IMG/VR virus record: IMGVR_UViG_3300035698_001033
Span: 1 to 41,030 of that record
DNA: 41,030 nt
Origin: a virus
Strand: one strand, 5' to 3'
The notes below the pieces were generated by a model, which saw nothing but the letters and a program-made list of their open reading frames with translations, had not been told where the DNA came from and did no database searches. Shown one piece after another: positions 29,801 to 37,858 of this stretch (positions are counted from its first letter, which is position 1; each line of letters begins with the position of its first letter). A program made the translations under genes and the position numbers.

Positions 29801-30100
29801 ATGACGAATAAAATAAGTTTAATAAGATTGACTTCAGGTGAAGAACTTCTGGCAGAAATCACAGCATCGTACACACTTGGTAAAATGACTATAAACGACA
29901 TTTCCATAATCATACCGACTGATGAAGGTCTTGCTGTCGGCAGATTTATGCCTTACGCAGATTTGGACGAAGGTCTAGATCTGAACGTAGAGGCAATATT
30001 GTTCATGACTGAACCTAATGCGGAATTGTTGGCCCATTATAGAAGCATTTTTCCCGAAACTCAACAAATCATTACGCCAGAATCCAAAATAGTTTATTAA
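29801..30100 (+). CDS. Small beta-barrel (Lsm-like) phage protein
   Basis: 99 aa. ISLIRLTSGEELLAEITASY at the N-terminus, IIIPTDEGLAVGRFMPYADL in the middle and LFMTEPNAELLAHYRSIFPE near the end. The order and the EPNAE-x(4)-Y segment recur in the 12987-13343 protein. Such proteins resemble a small Sm-like barrel; function is unknown. AAAGAGAA precedes the start. It lies between regA and the polymerase promoter. Confidence 0.65.
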   Translation: MTNKISLIRLTSGEELLAEITASYTLGKMTINDISIIIPTDEGLAVGRFMPYADLDEGLDLNVEAILFMTEPNAELLAHYRSIFPETQQIITPESKIVY

Positions 30101-30103
30101 ACA

Positions 30104-30136
30104 TTGACAAGTACCCATTATTATGATATAATGGGT
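30104..30136 (+). promoter_or_regulatory. Sigma70-type promoter for DNA polymerase with dyad
   Basis: TTGACA (30104-30109), 17-nt spacer, TATAAT (30127-30132). ACCCATTA (30113-30120) and TAATGGGT (30129-30136) form a perfect 8-bp inverted repeat around the -10. Confidence 0.93.
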
Positions 30137-30160
30137 TTACCCACTTAATTATGGATTCAT

Positions 30161-32662
30161 ATGAGATATTACACCAACGTAGCCAGATACGGCAATTCTC
30201 TGCTTTATCGTGGTTATAAAGACGGTCACCGCGATCAGAAACGAGTAAAGTTTAAACCTACACTGTATATCCCTGACAGTGACGGTTCTCACAAATCACT
30301 TCATGGGATCGACGTTTCCCCTATTAAATTCGACTCCATGCGAGAAGCAAAGGATTTTGTTGATCAATACAAGGACGTCCCTAACTTCGAAGTATACGGC
30401 AATCAAAACTATATTGTTCAACACATTCAGGAACAATACCCAGGCAAAACATCATTCAATCGGGACGAGATAAATGTTGCTAATATCGACATTGAAACTG
30501 AATATGATGATGGGTGGTCAGCGCCAGACACAGCGGCGAATCGAATTATATCTATTGCATTATGGCAAAAAGATAGATATTATGTCTGGGGCATGAAAGC
30601 ATATGATAATAGACGTAAAGACGTAGAGTATCACCAATGCTCAGACGAAGCAAATATGCTAATGAGATTCGTTTCACATTGGTCGTCTCCAATTAATACA
30701 CCGGATGTTATTACTGGTTGGAACACTCGGTTTTATGATATACCATATTTGGTTAACAGGATAACGCGAGTACTTGGTGAAGAATTTGCCAAGAAATTAT
30801 CTCCTTGGGGTCTTATATCTCCAAGAGATGTAAATATATTTGGCAAGAAGCAACAAACTTGGGAGATTACAGGTGTAGCATCCTTAGATTATCTAGAGCT
30901 ATTTAAAAAGTTCACATTGAATACTCTTGGCGCTCAGGAATCTTATAAGTTAGATCATATTGCGTCGGTTGTTCTTGGTGAACGAAAGATCTCTTATGAG
31001 GAATACAAAGGTTTGCATGGTCTTTATACGGAAAACTTTCAGTTGTTTATTGACTACAACATCAAAGACGTTGAACTTGTTAACCGCATTGAAGATAAAT
31101 TAGGATTGATCTCGCTTGCAATGACCATGGCCTATCGAGGCGGTGTGAATTATCAGGACACAATGGGTACAACAGCAATTTGGGATGCTATTATATACAG
31201 AAAGCTCCATGATAGAAACATTGTACTGCAACCCAAGACAAGCAAAGCGAAGATTCCCTTTGTTGGTGGTTATGTCAAACCTGTGCAAGTTGGACTTCAC
31301 AATTGGATTGTTTCATTCGATTTGGCTTCACTTTATCCTCTTATTATCACACAGTTTAATATGTCTCCCGAGACTATTCTTGACCCAACGACCAGAGGTT
31401 GTGATGTTGATCTATTTTTGGACGAACAACAACCTATTAATGTACACCCAAACACTTCTATGGCAGTTAACGGTGCTCATTTTACCAAGGATTCAAGAGG
31501 TATAATCCCAGAGATCATCGTAGATTATTATGCACAGCGAAAAGAAATCAAGAAGGCGATGTTGGCCAATCAGCAATTATTGCAGAATGTAGATAAAGCG
31601 GATAAACAGGAAGTGTTTAGATTAGAAAAAGCTATCTCTATTTTAGACAATCAGCAAATGTCAATCAAGATACTTATGAACAGTTTGTATGGTGCTATGG
31701 GTAATCGACATTTCAGACATTACGATGTTCGTATAGCAGAAGCAATTACTTTGTCTGGTCAACTTGCAGTTCGTTGGGCCGATAAAGCATTCAATAAGTT
31801 TATGAATCGGATTGTAGATTCTGTTGATGTTGACTATGTTGTGGCCGCTGATACAGATTCTAATTATTTAAACTTCGGGCCTTTAGTTAAGAAACTTGGT
31901 TTAGGTGAAGATAAAGCAAAGACTGTTGAGTTGATTGATAAAATGTGCAAAGATCAATTTGAACCTATGATAGCACAATCATATGCTAGAATGGCAACCA
32001 ATGCTGATGCTTATGAAAATCGTATGGTTATGGAAAGAGAAGTTATTGCCGATATTGGTATATGGACTGCGAAGAAACGCTATATACTGAATGTACACAA
32101 CAGCGAAGGTGTTCAATATGCAGAACCTAAGATGAAAATTATGGGTATCGAGGCAATTAAATCAAGCACTCCTGCGGTTTGTCGTGAAGCGCTAAAATCT
32201 ATGTTCAAGGTCATTATATCTGGATCAGAAGAAAAAACACAAAAATCAATTGCGGAGTTCAAGACGAAATTCTTCACCCTGCCTATTGAAGACATTTCTT
32301 TTCCTCGTGGATTAAGTGATATCGGCAAGTTTCAGAACAATCTTACGATATACGGAAAAAGAACTCCTATCCATGTCAGAGGTGCTTTGCTTTATAATCA
32401 CCATATTAATGACCGCGGATTAAAAGAATACGATCTGGCCAAGAATGGTGAAAAGATAAAGTTCTGTTATCTAAAGGTGCCTAATCCTATCAGAGAAAAT
32501 GTGATATCATATCCTGATTATTTGCCACCAGAACTTCAGTTGAATAGACACATAGATTATAATACGCAGTTTGAAAAATCATTTACAAACGCCATATTGC
32601 CTATATTGACAGCCATAGGTTGGGAAATCGAACCAACCACGAGTCTTCTTGACTTTATGTAA
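30161..32662 (+). CDS. 43: Family B DNA polymerase (gp43)
   Basis: Replicative polymerase with proofreading exonuclease, 833 aa (T4 gp43 898 aa). Exo I is NVANIDIETEYDDG (about residues 110-114). Polymerase motif A is VSFDLASLYPLII (Asp about 387), motif B KILMNSLYGAMGNRHF (about 505), and motif C VAADTDSNYL (Asp about 564 and 566). The C-terminus ends LTAIGWEIEPTTSLLDFM, a typical clamp-binding tail as in T4 (...LFDMF). The reading frame is intact with no intron or intein, although many relatives carry insertions in this gene. Confidence 0.97.
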   Translation: MRYYTNVARYGNSLLYRGYKDGHRDQKRVKFKPTLYIPDSDGSHKSLHGIDVSPIKFDSMREAKDFVDQYKDVPNFEVYGNQNYIVQHIQEQYPGKTSFNRDEINVANIDIETEYDDGWSAPDTAANRIISIALWQKDRYYVWGMKAYDNRRKDVEYHQCSDEANMLMRFVSHWSSPINTPDVITGWNTRFYDIPYLVNRITRVLGEEFAKKLSPWGLISPRDVNIFGKKQQTWEITGVASLDYLELFKKFTLNTLGAQESYKLDHIASVVLGERKISYEEYKGLHGLYTENFQLFIDYNIKDVELVNRIEDKLGLISLAMTMAYRGGVNYQDTMGTTAIWDAIIYRKLHDRNIVLQPKTSKAKIPFVGGYVKPVQVGLHNWIVSFDLASLYPLIITQFNMSPETILDPTTRGCDVDLFLDEQQPINVHPNTSMAVNGAHFTKDSRGIIPEIIVDYYAQRKEIKKAMLANQQLLQNVDKADKQEVFRLEKAISILDNQQMSIKILMNSLYGAMGNRHFRHYDVRIAEAITLSGQLAVRWADKAFNKFMNRIVDSVDVDYVVAADTDSNYLNFGPLVKKLGLGEDKAKTVELIDKMCKDQFEPMIAQSYARMATNADAYENRMVMEREVIADIGIWTAKKRYILNVHNSEGVQYAEPKMKIMGIEAIKSSTPAVCREALKSMFKVIISGSEEKTQKSIAEFKTKFFTLPIEDISFPRGLSDIGKFQNNLTIYGKRTPIHVRGALLYNHHINDRGLKEYDLAKNGEKIKFCYLKVPNPIRENVISYPDYLPPELQLNRHIDYNTQFEKSFTNAILPILTAIGWEIEPTTSLLDFM

Positions 32663-32669
32663 ATAGTTG

Positions 32670-32698
32670 TTGACAAACACTAATAATTAGTGTATAAT
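32670..32698 (+). promoter_or_regulatory. Sigma70-type promoter for mazG with dyad in the spacer
   Basis: TTGACA (32670-32675), 17-nt spacer, TATAAT (32693-32698). ACACTAAT (32677-32684) and ATTAGTGT (32686-32693) form a perfect 8-bp inverted repeat with a one-base centre that fills the spacer. Confidence 0.93.
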
Positions 32699-32724
32699 AC
32701 ATGTATAAACAGGAAAAGATAATT

Positions 32725-33117
32725 ATGAGTAATTCTGAAAGTAACTTTGCAAAAGTAGGGCGTTTCATGGAAACCTTTGGGCAACCTGTACGAACATTTC
32801 CGGCTTTTCCAACTAAAGCCGAGGCCTTGCTTCGCATCGAATTGATACGGGAAGAACTCTTAGAATTAGAGGCGGCGGTGCTCGATGACGATATGGTTGA
32901 GATAGCGGATGCCTTAACTGATATTCTGTATGTGACATACGGTGCAGGCCATACCTACGGTATACCTCTAGACTTAACCTTTAATGAAGTTCAACGTTCT
33001 AATATGTCAAAATTGGATCAATTCGGCAATCCTATATATCGAAGTGATGGTAAGATTTTGAAAGGAGAGGATTATTCTGAACCAAATCTGTTACCTTTAT
33101 TGGGCGATTATAAATGA
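32725..33117 (+). CDS. mazG: MazG-like nucleotide pyrophosphohydrolase
   Basis: 130-aa all-alpha NTP pyrophosphatase. The metal-binding pattern is REELLELEAAVLDDDMVEIA with DALTDILYVTYGAG (EExxE...ExxD). MazG proteins are common in cyanophages, where they hydrolyse dNTPs such as dGTP and dCTP rather than ppGpp. An ATG at 32701 would precede the expected transcription start (about 32705), so I place the start at 32725, which has AGGAAAAG upstream. It overlaps the glycosyltransferase gene by 4 nt (ATGA), which links nucleotide-pool clean-up with that cluster. Confidence 0.87.
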   Translation: MSNSESNFAKVGRFMETFGQPVRTFPAFPTKAEALLRIELIREELLELEAAVLDDDMVEIADALTDILYVTYGAGHTYGIPLDLTFNEVQRSNMSKLDQFGNPIYRSDGKILKGEDYSEPNLLPLLGDYK

Positions 33118-33965
33118 ACCCGAAATATCCTGTCTATATTATATCGAAGGGTCGGTGGGAATCTCGCCAGACTTCAGATGCTTTGGAACTGATGAAGGTT
33201 CCCTACAGGATTGTAATCGAGCCTCAGGAGTATGATGAATATGCTGCGGTTATTGACCCTGCTAAAATATTGGTGTTGCCGTTCAGCAATCTAGGGCAAG
33301 GAAGTATACCTGCTAGAAATTGGGTTTGGGATCACAGTATATCTGAAGGCCATGAACGCCACTGGATTCTTGACGACAACATTAAATGTTTTTATCGATT
33401 CAACAAGAACAAACGAGTCCGTGTAACTTCTGGCACAACTTTTCGTGCCGCAGAGGATTTTACAGATCGATATGAAAATGTCAAGATTGCGGGAATGCAA
33501 TATTTCTATTTTATACCAAAGCGATCTACTACTCGTCCAGCATATCTGGCAAACACTCGCGTCTACAGTTGTTTGTTAATTGCCAACGATACTGTTCACC
33601 GGTGGCGCGGCAAATATAATGAGGACACTGATCTAAGTCTTAGAGTGTTGAAAGACGGGGATTGTACTATATTGTTCAATGCTTTTCTTTGCGGTAAAAC
33701 AGGTACTCTGAGCATGAAAGGTGGTAATACCGATGAAGTCTATGGCGCTGACAAAGACAATCGATTCAAGTTTGCCAAGTCTTTGTATGATCAACACCCA
33801 GATGTTGTAGAGATTGTGGAAAAATACGGCCGGTGGCATCATCATGTGGACTATCGATCTTTCGAGAATAACCGATTAATCAAGAAAGAAGGCCTTAACA
33901 TTAAAAAAGGTGTTGATAACTACGGAATGGAATTAACCAGACTAGAAGAACCGAAGGTTGATTAA
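33114..33965 (+). CDS. TET/JBP-associated-type glycosyltransferase
   Basis: 283 aa, GT-A-like fold. PVYIISKGRWESRQTSDALE at the N-terminus, then YRIVIEPQEYDEYAAVI, LPFSNLGQGSIPARNWVWDH, the acid motif HWILDDNIKCFYRF and, later, WRGKYNEDTDLSLRVLKDGD. This is the layout of the TAGT family proposed (by comparative genomics) to glycosylate hydroxymethylpyrimidines in phage DNA. A TET/JBP oxygenase or a hydroxymethylase is not visible in this window, so the acceptor base would need genes elsewhere. A sugar-nucleotide enzyme lies one gene downstream. Assignment by motif recall. Confidence 0.78.
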   Translation: MNPKYPVYIISKGRWESRQTSDALELMKVPYRIVIEPQEYDEYAAVIDPAKILVLPFSNLGQGSIPARNWVWDHSISEGHERHWILDDNIKCFYRFNKNKRVRVTSGTTFRAAEDFTDRYENVKIAGMQYFYFIPKRSTTRPAYLANTRVYSCLLIANDTVHRWRGKYNEDTDLSLRVLKDGDCTILFNAFLCGKTGTLSMKGGNTDEVYGADKDNRFKFAKSLYDQHPDVVEIVEKYGRWHHHVDYRSFENNRLIKKEGLNIKKGVDNYGMELTRLEEPKVD

Positions 33966-33967
33966 GG

Positions 33968-34009
33968 TTGACAACACCATCTCTTTGTGTTATAATAGAT
34001 TATAATCTA
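33968..34009 (+). promoter_or_regulatory. Sigma70-type promoter with palindrome at the start region
   Basis: TTGACA (33968-33973), 17-nt spacer, TATAAT (33991-33996). AACAC/GTGTT frame the spacer, and TAGATTATAATCTA (33996-34009) is a perfect 14-nt palindrome at the start point. Confidence 0.92.
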
Positions 34010-34031
34010 ATTAAATGAGGAATATCAGGCC

Positions 34032-34328
34032 ATGGCCGTTAAAAGACCTGTAGTAAACAGTTTATTTGTCAATACTGGACAAGAAGAAGAATCCATGCCA
34101 TTAGATTGGGATGGCATGCCTGAGTATGTTCATGATTCTAGTGGTAAACGAGACGAGGCCGGAGTGCATCGTATAGTAAGGGTACGTTTTAGATGTGAAG
34201 AAGACTATCAATTATTTGCAGAAAGAATGGAACAACCTATGACACATAAAACTAAGTCTATTTGGTTTCCACAACTTGATCGATTTGAAGATACTCTGCT
34301 ACGCTACGTGGATGTAGAAGATGAGTAA
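34032..34328 (+). CDS. Conserved phage protein with KTKSIWFP motif
   Basis: 98 aa. [15 protein letters not shown], then [20 protein letters not shown] with [16 protein letters not shown]. The pattern W.GMPE...Q/H, a short strand, D...F, then KTKSIW-P is one I know from many phage hypothetical proteins, often near ParB-like and modification genes. Function is unknown. It overlaps the start of the UDP-sugar enzyme by 8 nt, so the two are probably co-translated. Confidence 0.7.
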   Translation: MAVKRPVVNSLFVNTGQEEESMPLDWDGMPEYVHDSSGKRDEAGVHRIVRVRFRCEEDYQLFAERMEQPMTHKTKSIWFPQLDRFEDTLLRYVDVEDE

Positions 34329-35277
34329 AATACTGGTAACAGGCGGCGCAGGATTTATAGGCGGCCATCTTTGTAAAAGATTGTTGGGCGCCGGTCATGA
34401 GGTCATTTGTCTAGACAATTTTCAAACCGGCAGAATGGTTAATATCAAGCATTTGAATCCAAACTCGGATACAGCGAAAGGTATGCCCTTCACTGTGGTT
34501 GAACACGATATTATAAACCCTTATTCTATGATGTCTGTTGATATGATATTCAACTTAGCCTGTGCTGCTTCACCTCCAGCATATCAAAACGATCCTGTAC
34601 ACACAATGAAAACGAATGTCTACGGCATGATAAATGTCCTAGAAATAGCTCGGTCAAATAAATGTCCTATAATTCAGGCATCTACCAGTGAAGTTTATGG
34701 AGACCCAAGCATCACTCCGCAACCAGAATCATATTTTGGTAATGTAAATCCAAATGGTATTCGTAGTTGTTATGACGAAGGTAAACGTGCCGCAGAATCT
34801 TTATGTTTGGATTATAACAGATCATACGGGACTGAGGTGAAGATTGCTAGAATATTCAACACCTACGGGCCACAAATGGACCCACTTGATGGGCGAGTGG
34901 TGTCAAACTTTATAATGCAGGCACTTCGTGGTGAAGACATTACAATATATGGAGATGGTACTCAAACAAGATCATTCCAATATGTTGATGATTTGGTTGA
35001 CGGTCTTGTTAGTTTAATGAATACAAATGTAAATTTAAACAACCCTTGTTTTAATCTTGGCAATCCTGTAGAATTTACAATACGTGAACTGGCCGAGGTG
35101 GTAATTGCGATGACTGACACTAAATCTAAAATCGTAAATAAACCCCTTCCTCTCGATGATCCTAAGCAACGCTGCCCAGATATAACTAAAGCTAAGAAAG
35201 AATTAGATTGGGAACCAAAAGTAAGTTTACATCAGGGCCTTGAGAAAACTATAGAATATTTCAAGCTATATGTCTGA
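34321..35277 (+). CDS. UDP-glucuronate decarboxylase (UDP-xylose synthase)-like SDR enzyme
   Basis: 318-aa extended short-chain dehydrogenase. NAD site [11 protein letters not shown], then [30 protein letters not shown] (Ser/Thr of the triad), the catalytic YxxxK in [14 protein letters not shown], and [40 protein letters not shown]. The [27 protein letters not shown] and DGRVVSNFI segments are diagnostic for UDP-glucuronate decarboxylases, which make UDP-xylose; other UDP-sugar epimerases are less likely. The product could feed the nearby glycosyltransferase (inference). Short overlaps on both sides (8 nt) put it in the promoter 33968 operon. Confidence 0.85.
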   Translation: MSKILVTGGAGFIGGHLCKRLLGAGHEVICLDNFQTGRMVNIKHLNPNSDTAKGMPFTVVEHDIINPYSMMSVDMIFNLACAASPPAYQNDPVHTMKTNVYGMINVLEIARSNKCPIIQASTSEVYGDPSITPQPESYFGNVNPNGIRSCYDEGKRAAESLCLDYNRSYGTEVKIARIFNTYGPQMDPLDGRVVSNFIMQALRGEDITIYGDGTQTRSFQYVDDLVDGLVSLMNTNVNLNNPCFNLGNPVEFTIRELAEVVIAMTDTKSKIVNKPLPLDDPKQRCPDITKAKKELDWEPKVSLHQGLEKTIEYFKLYV

Positions 35278-36211
35278 TACTGCATTCACCATATTTAATG
35301 ATTTATATGACAACAAGACTCACAAATTGGCAGAGTTTAAAACCTTTGCTGAATTTGAGTCGCTGTTGTATGGTTTAAGTAAGGTACCGTGTGCTGGAAA
35401 GAAAAATGCTTGTTTGATATCTCCTGCTACTTATATTGAAGGAACAACAAGAGCGAACAAAAATGTTACCGGATGGGGCGCATGGGCCGCGCTCGACATA
35501 GATGATCATGAATGTAAAGGAGACTTAAAAGATGAACTTCATAATAGATTTGGTGCTTATTACTATATTTGTTATAGCACAGCTTCAAGTACTAAAGACA
35601 AACCTAAATTCAGGTTGGTGTTTCCTGTTAAAAATATCATCAAGACGGAAAACATTAGAGACTTTTGGTATGCTCTCAACACCACTTTCGGTTCAATGGG
35701 AGATCAACAAGTTAAAGATTTTAGTCGTATGTACTATATTCCTGCGTGTTATGATGGTGCTAATAATTTTATCTTTACAAACACTGGCGCTGTACTCGAT
35801 GTTGACGAACTTATAAAGAAACACCCTATGCCGCCTACAGAACGAAAAGTCGGTGGCAACTTCTTCGAGCGCTTACCTGCTGCTATGCAGGAAATGATTA
35901 TACAACAACGAAAGGACAATCAGGAACAAACTAAAGTGTCTTGGACGTCTTTTCATGACTGCAAGTTCGTCAAGAAGTACATGATTGATCAATACAAGGA
36001 AATATCAGGGACTGGCTGGTATCACAAAATGTATTCCTTAATGGTTCAGATAGCCGCGAATGCTGTACGAATGGAGTACCCTATAACATCACATGAAATT
36101 GCACAATTATGCCGTCAAATCGATCTAGAGACTGGAAACTGGTACGGCCAAAGACCTTTTGAATTGGAAGCAGAAAGAGCAATAGAATACATTTACCGTA
36201 ATAACTATTAG
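35270..36211 (+). CDS. AEP-primase-like protein
   Basis: 313 aa, probable replication protein. A central [20 protein letters not shown] holds a D-x-D pair like that of archaeo-eukaryotic primases; it is followed by [20 protein letters not shown] with VFPV, the strand-loop containing Ser/Lys/Arg typical of phage and plasmid AEP-type primases, and by [13 protein letters not shown]. The C-terminal helical part ([20 protein letters not shown], then [16 protein letters not shown]) resembles PriCT-like tails. No zinc-finger primase of the gp61 type is seen in the window. I am fairly sure of the general family and unsure of activity. Its stop overlaps operator site D. Confidence 0.55.
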   Translation: MSDTAFTIFNDLYDNKTHKLAEFKTFAEFESLLYGLSKVPCAGKKNACLISPATYIEGTTRANKNVTGWGAWAALDIDDHECKGDLKDELHNRFGAYYYICYSTASSTKDKPKFRLVFPVKNIIKTENIRDFWYALNTTFGSMGDQQVKDFSRMYYIPACYDGANNFIFTNTGAVLDVDELIKKHPMPPTERKVGGNFFERLPAAMQEMIIQQRKDNQEQTKVSWTSFHDCKFVKKYMIDQYKEISGTGWYHKMYSLMVQIAANAVRMEYPITSHEIAQLCRQIDLETGNWYGQRPFELEAERAIEYIYRNNY

Positions 36212-36226
36212 TTATATCGATACAAC
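36211..36226 (+). promoter_or_regulatory. 16-nt near-palindrome, site D of the GTTATA...TATAAC family
   Basis: GTTATATCGATACAAC (one mismatch to a perfect dyad) ends exactly 30 nt upstream of the -35 box at 36257. ACAAGTT follows. Confidence 0.65.
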
Positions 36227-36256
36227 CACAAGTTATAAGAAAACTGAAATCAGTTG

Positions 36257-36285
36257 TTGACATTATACCACACCTATGGTATAAT
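36257..36285 (+). promoter_or_regulatory. Sigma70-type promoter for the DUF262-HNH gene
   Basis: TTGACA (36257-36262), 17-nt spacer, TATAAT (36280-36285). ATTATACC (36262-36269) and GGTATAAT (36278-36285) form a perfect 8-bp inverted repeat that includes the -10. Confidence 0.93.
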
Positions 36286-36316
36286 ACATGTATAAATTAA
36301 TTGAAGAGTCTATATT

Positions 36317-37792
36317 ATGTCTGATGTGAATAAATTATTAGGAATGGGTAAAAACAAACCTTATGTAAAAAGAGGACTTAAGTTCTTTCGTGAAACCATC
36401 ACGGTTAAAGAATACTTATTACTGTATAACATTATCGATACTCAACCTGTTGGTCAGCGTTTAGACGTTGCTCCGAAATTGGAAGGTACCGAAAAAACAC
36501 CTTCGAAGGCGCAAGGTATTATCTCTACGATGATGAAAGGTTATGATATCGGTCAGATCACTATTCACAAAATTCCAAAAAAATCCGCGCTTAAACCTTA
36601 TCAGTTCGATGGAAAGAGAATCTCTCAGAAGGGTACTGGTCTAGTTCCGGCTGATTCTTACACATTCGCAAGTATTGATGGCGGCAACAGAAAAAGATAT
36701 ATTTATGCTTTTGTGAATAACCAGTTTCATGTTGATGGAAAACTTTGGGTGGATTATTCAGACGAAGAAAGAGATGATTTCTTGAAGTATCCTTTGCTTT
36801 TTGCCGTATATGTTAACTTAACCCCAAGTGAAATTGGTGATATATTCAGAACATTGAATAAGACGACTCCAGTTAACAGACAAGAAACTCTTAACTCTTA
36901 TGGAGACATTGCAATCGCCAACGCGGTTAGAGAAACTGCGCGATTGGTTGCGGGCATTAACTCAACGTGTCACCCACTTTTCGATTATAGTGTTAAGAAT
37001 CTGGCTTGGTTGACATTCGACCCAAGCCGACTCAAAATAGATGAAATTGTTGCTAGAATATACTATAGATATCACAGTGATGATAAAGGAGGTATTGGTT
37101 TAGCCGCTGAGAAACAACTTTTAGAGATGTATTCTGATGAAGATTTGGACTTTAAAAAGGTTGATAATTTAAAGAAAAAGGTACATAAGACCTTGGATCA
37201 TGTCAAAAGAATGGCTGAAGTCAAAAAGATGAAATTGAATAGCGGTCTTGGTAAAAGAGAATTTGAGTTGTTTAAGAGGGTTTGGATGTACATGGAAAAG
37301 GAGTTCGGCTCATTCAAAATAATCGATGATGCGGCGTATTTTGATGCATTGAAAAAAGTAATGGATGAAAAATTCTTCAAACCTGTTGCTGATATGGAAG
37401 AGCCTGAGAATCAGGTATCTCCTTACAATCAAAACAAGACAATAGGTCTTCAGTTCAAAGATACATTGGGTGAATATGATGATGCCGAAAGAATGAAAAC
37501 ATGTTTGGGTTGGTTTACACAATATCTTGATTTTACCCAATTGATTACAATCAAAGACACAAGACGATTCTTTTCGAAGACAATGCGAGAATCCAAACTG
37601 GCGGAACAAGGTTATAAATGTGCAGTAGATGGAAAACCATTAAAAATGGAAGATGCTCACGGCGGTCACCTTGTTGCTCACTCTAGGGGTGGAAAGACAG
37701 AATTTTCGAATCTTGTAATGATCTCGGCTAAACACAACATCGCTATGGGTAGTATGTCTTTTGCGCTTTATAAAGAAATTAATGGATATTAA
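36317..37792 (+). CDS. DUF262-HNH protein (GmrSD/ParB-like fold plus HNH nuclease)
   Basis: 491 aa. The N-terminal half looks like a DUF262 (ParB/GmrS-type) domain: SIDGGNRKRYIYAF (about residue 120) in place of DGQQRLTTL, and YVNLTPSEIGDIFRTLNKTT with PVNRQETLNSY, the hallmark I..F..LN....LN..E. The middle is helical and charged. The C-terminus (about 430-485) is an HNH nuclease: QGYKCAVDGKPL, GGHLVAHSRGGKTEFSNLVM and KHNIAMGS. DUF262 proteins with nuclease tails include modification-dependent (type IV) restriction enzymes such as GmrSD. In a phage it might attack host or rival DNA or act in replication; the role is unproven. It has its own promoter with an upstream palindrome. Confidence 0.75.
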   Translation: MSDVNKLLGMGKNKPYVKRGLKFFRETITVKEYLLLYNIIDTQPVGQRLDVAPKLEGTEKTPSKAQGIISTMMKGYDIGQITIHKIPKKSALKPYQFDGKRISQKGTGLVPADSYTFASIDGGNRKRYIYAFVNNQFHVDGKLWVDYSDEERDDFLKYPLLFAVYVNLTPSEIGDIFRTLNKTTPVNRQETLNSYGDIAIANAVRETARLVAGINSTCHPLFDYSVKNLAWLTFDPSRLKIDEIVARIYYRYHSDDKGGIGLAAEKQLLEMYSDEDLDFKKVDNLKKKVHKTLDHVKRMAEVKKMKLNSGLGKREFELFKRVWMYMEKEFGSFKIIDDAAYFDALKKVMDEKFFKPVADMEEPENQVSPYNQNKTIGLQFKDTLGEYDDAERMKTCLGWFTQYLDFTQLITIKDTRRFFSKTMRESKLAEQGYKCAVDGKPLKMEDAHGGHLVAHSRGGKTEFSNLVMISAKHNIAMGSMSFALYKEINGY

Positions 37793-37796
37793 TAGG

Positions 37797-37825
37797 TTGA
37801 CAACCCTGTCAGTTTGTGTTATAAT
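37797..37825 (+). promoter_or_regulatory. Sigma70-type promoter for uvsX
   Basis: TTGACA (37797-37802), 17-nt spacer, TATAAT (37820-37825). The -35 lies in GGTTGACAACC, a small dyad. Confidence 0.92.
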
Positions 37826-37858
37826 ATCATTTAACAAACAATTTACAGGTAAAAATAT

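Noticed and set aside
30161-32662. Intein or intron in DNA polymerase
   Set aside because: The gene reads through all polymerase motifs at near-normal length without an insertion.
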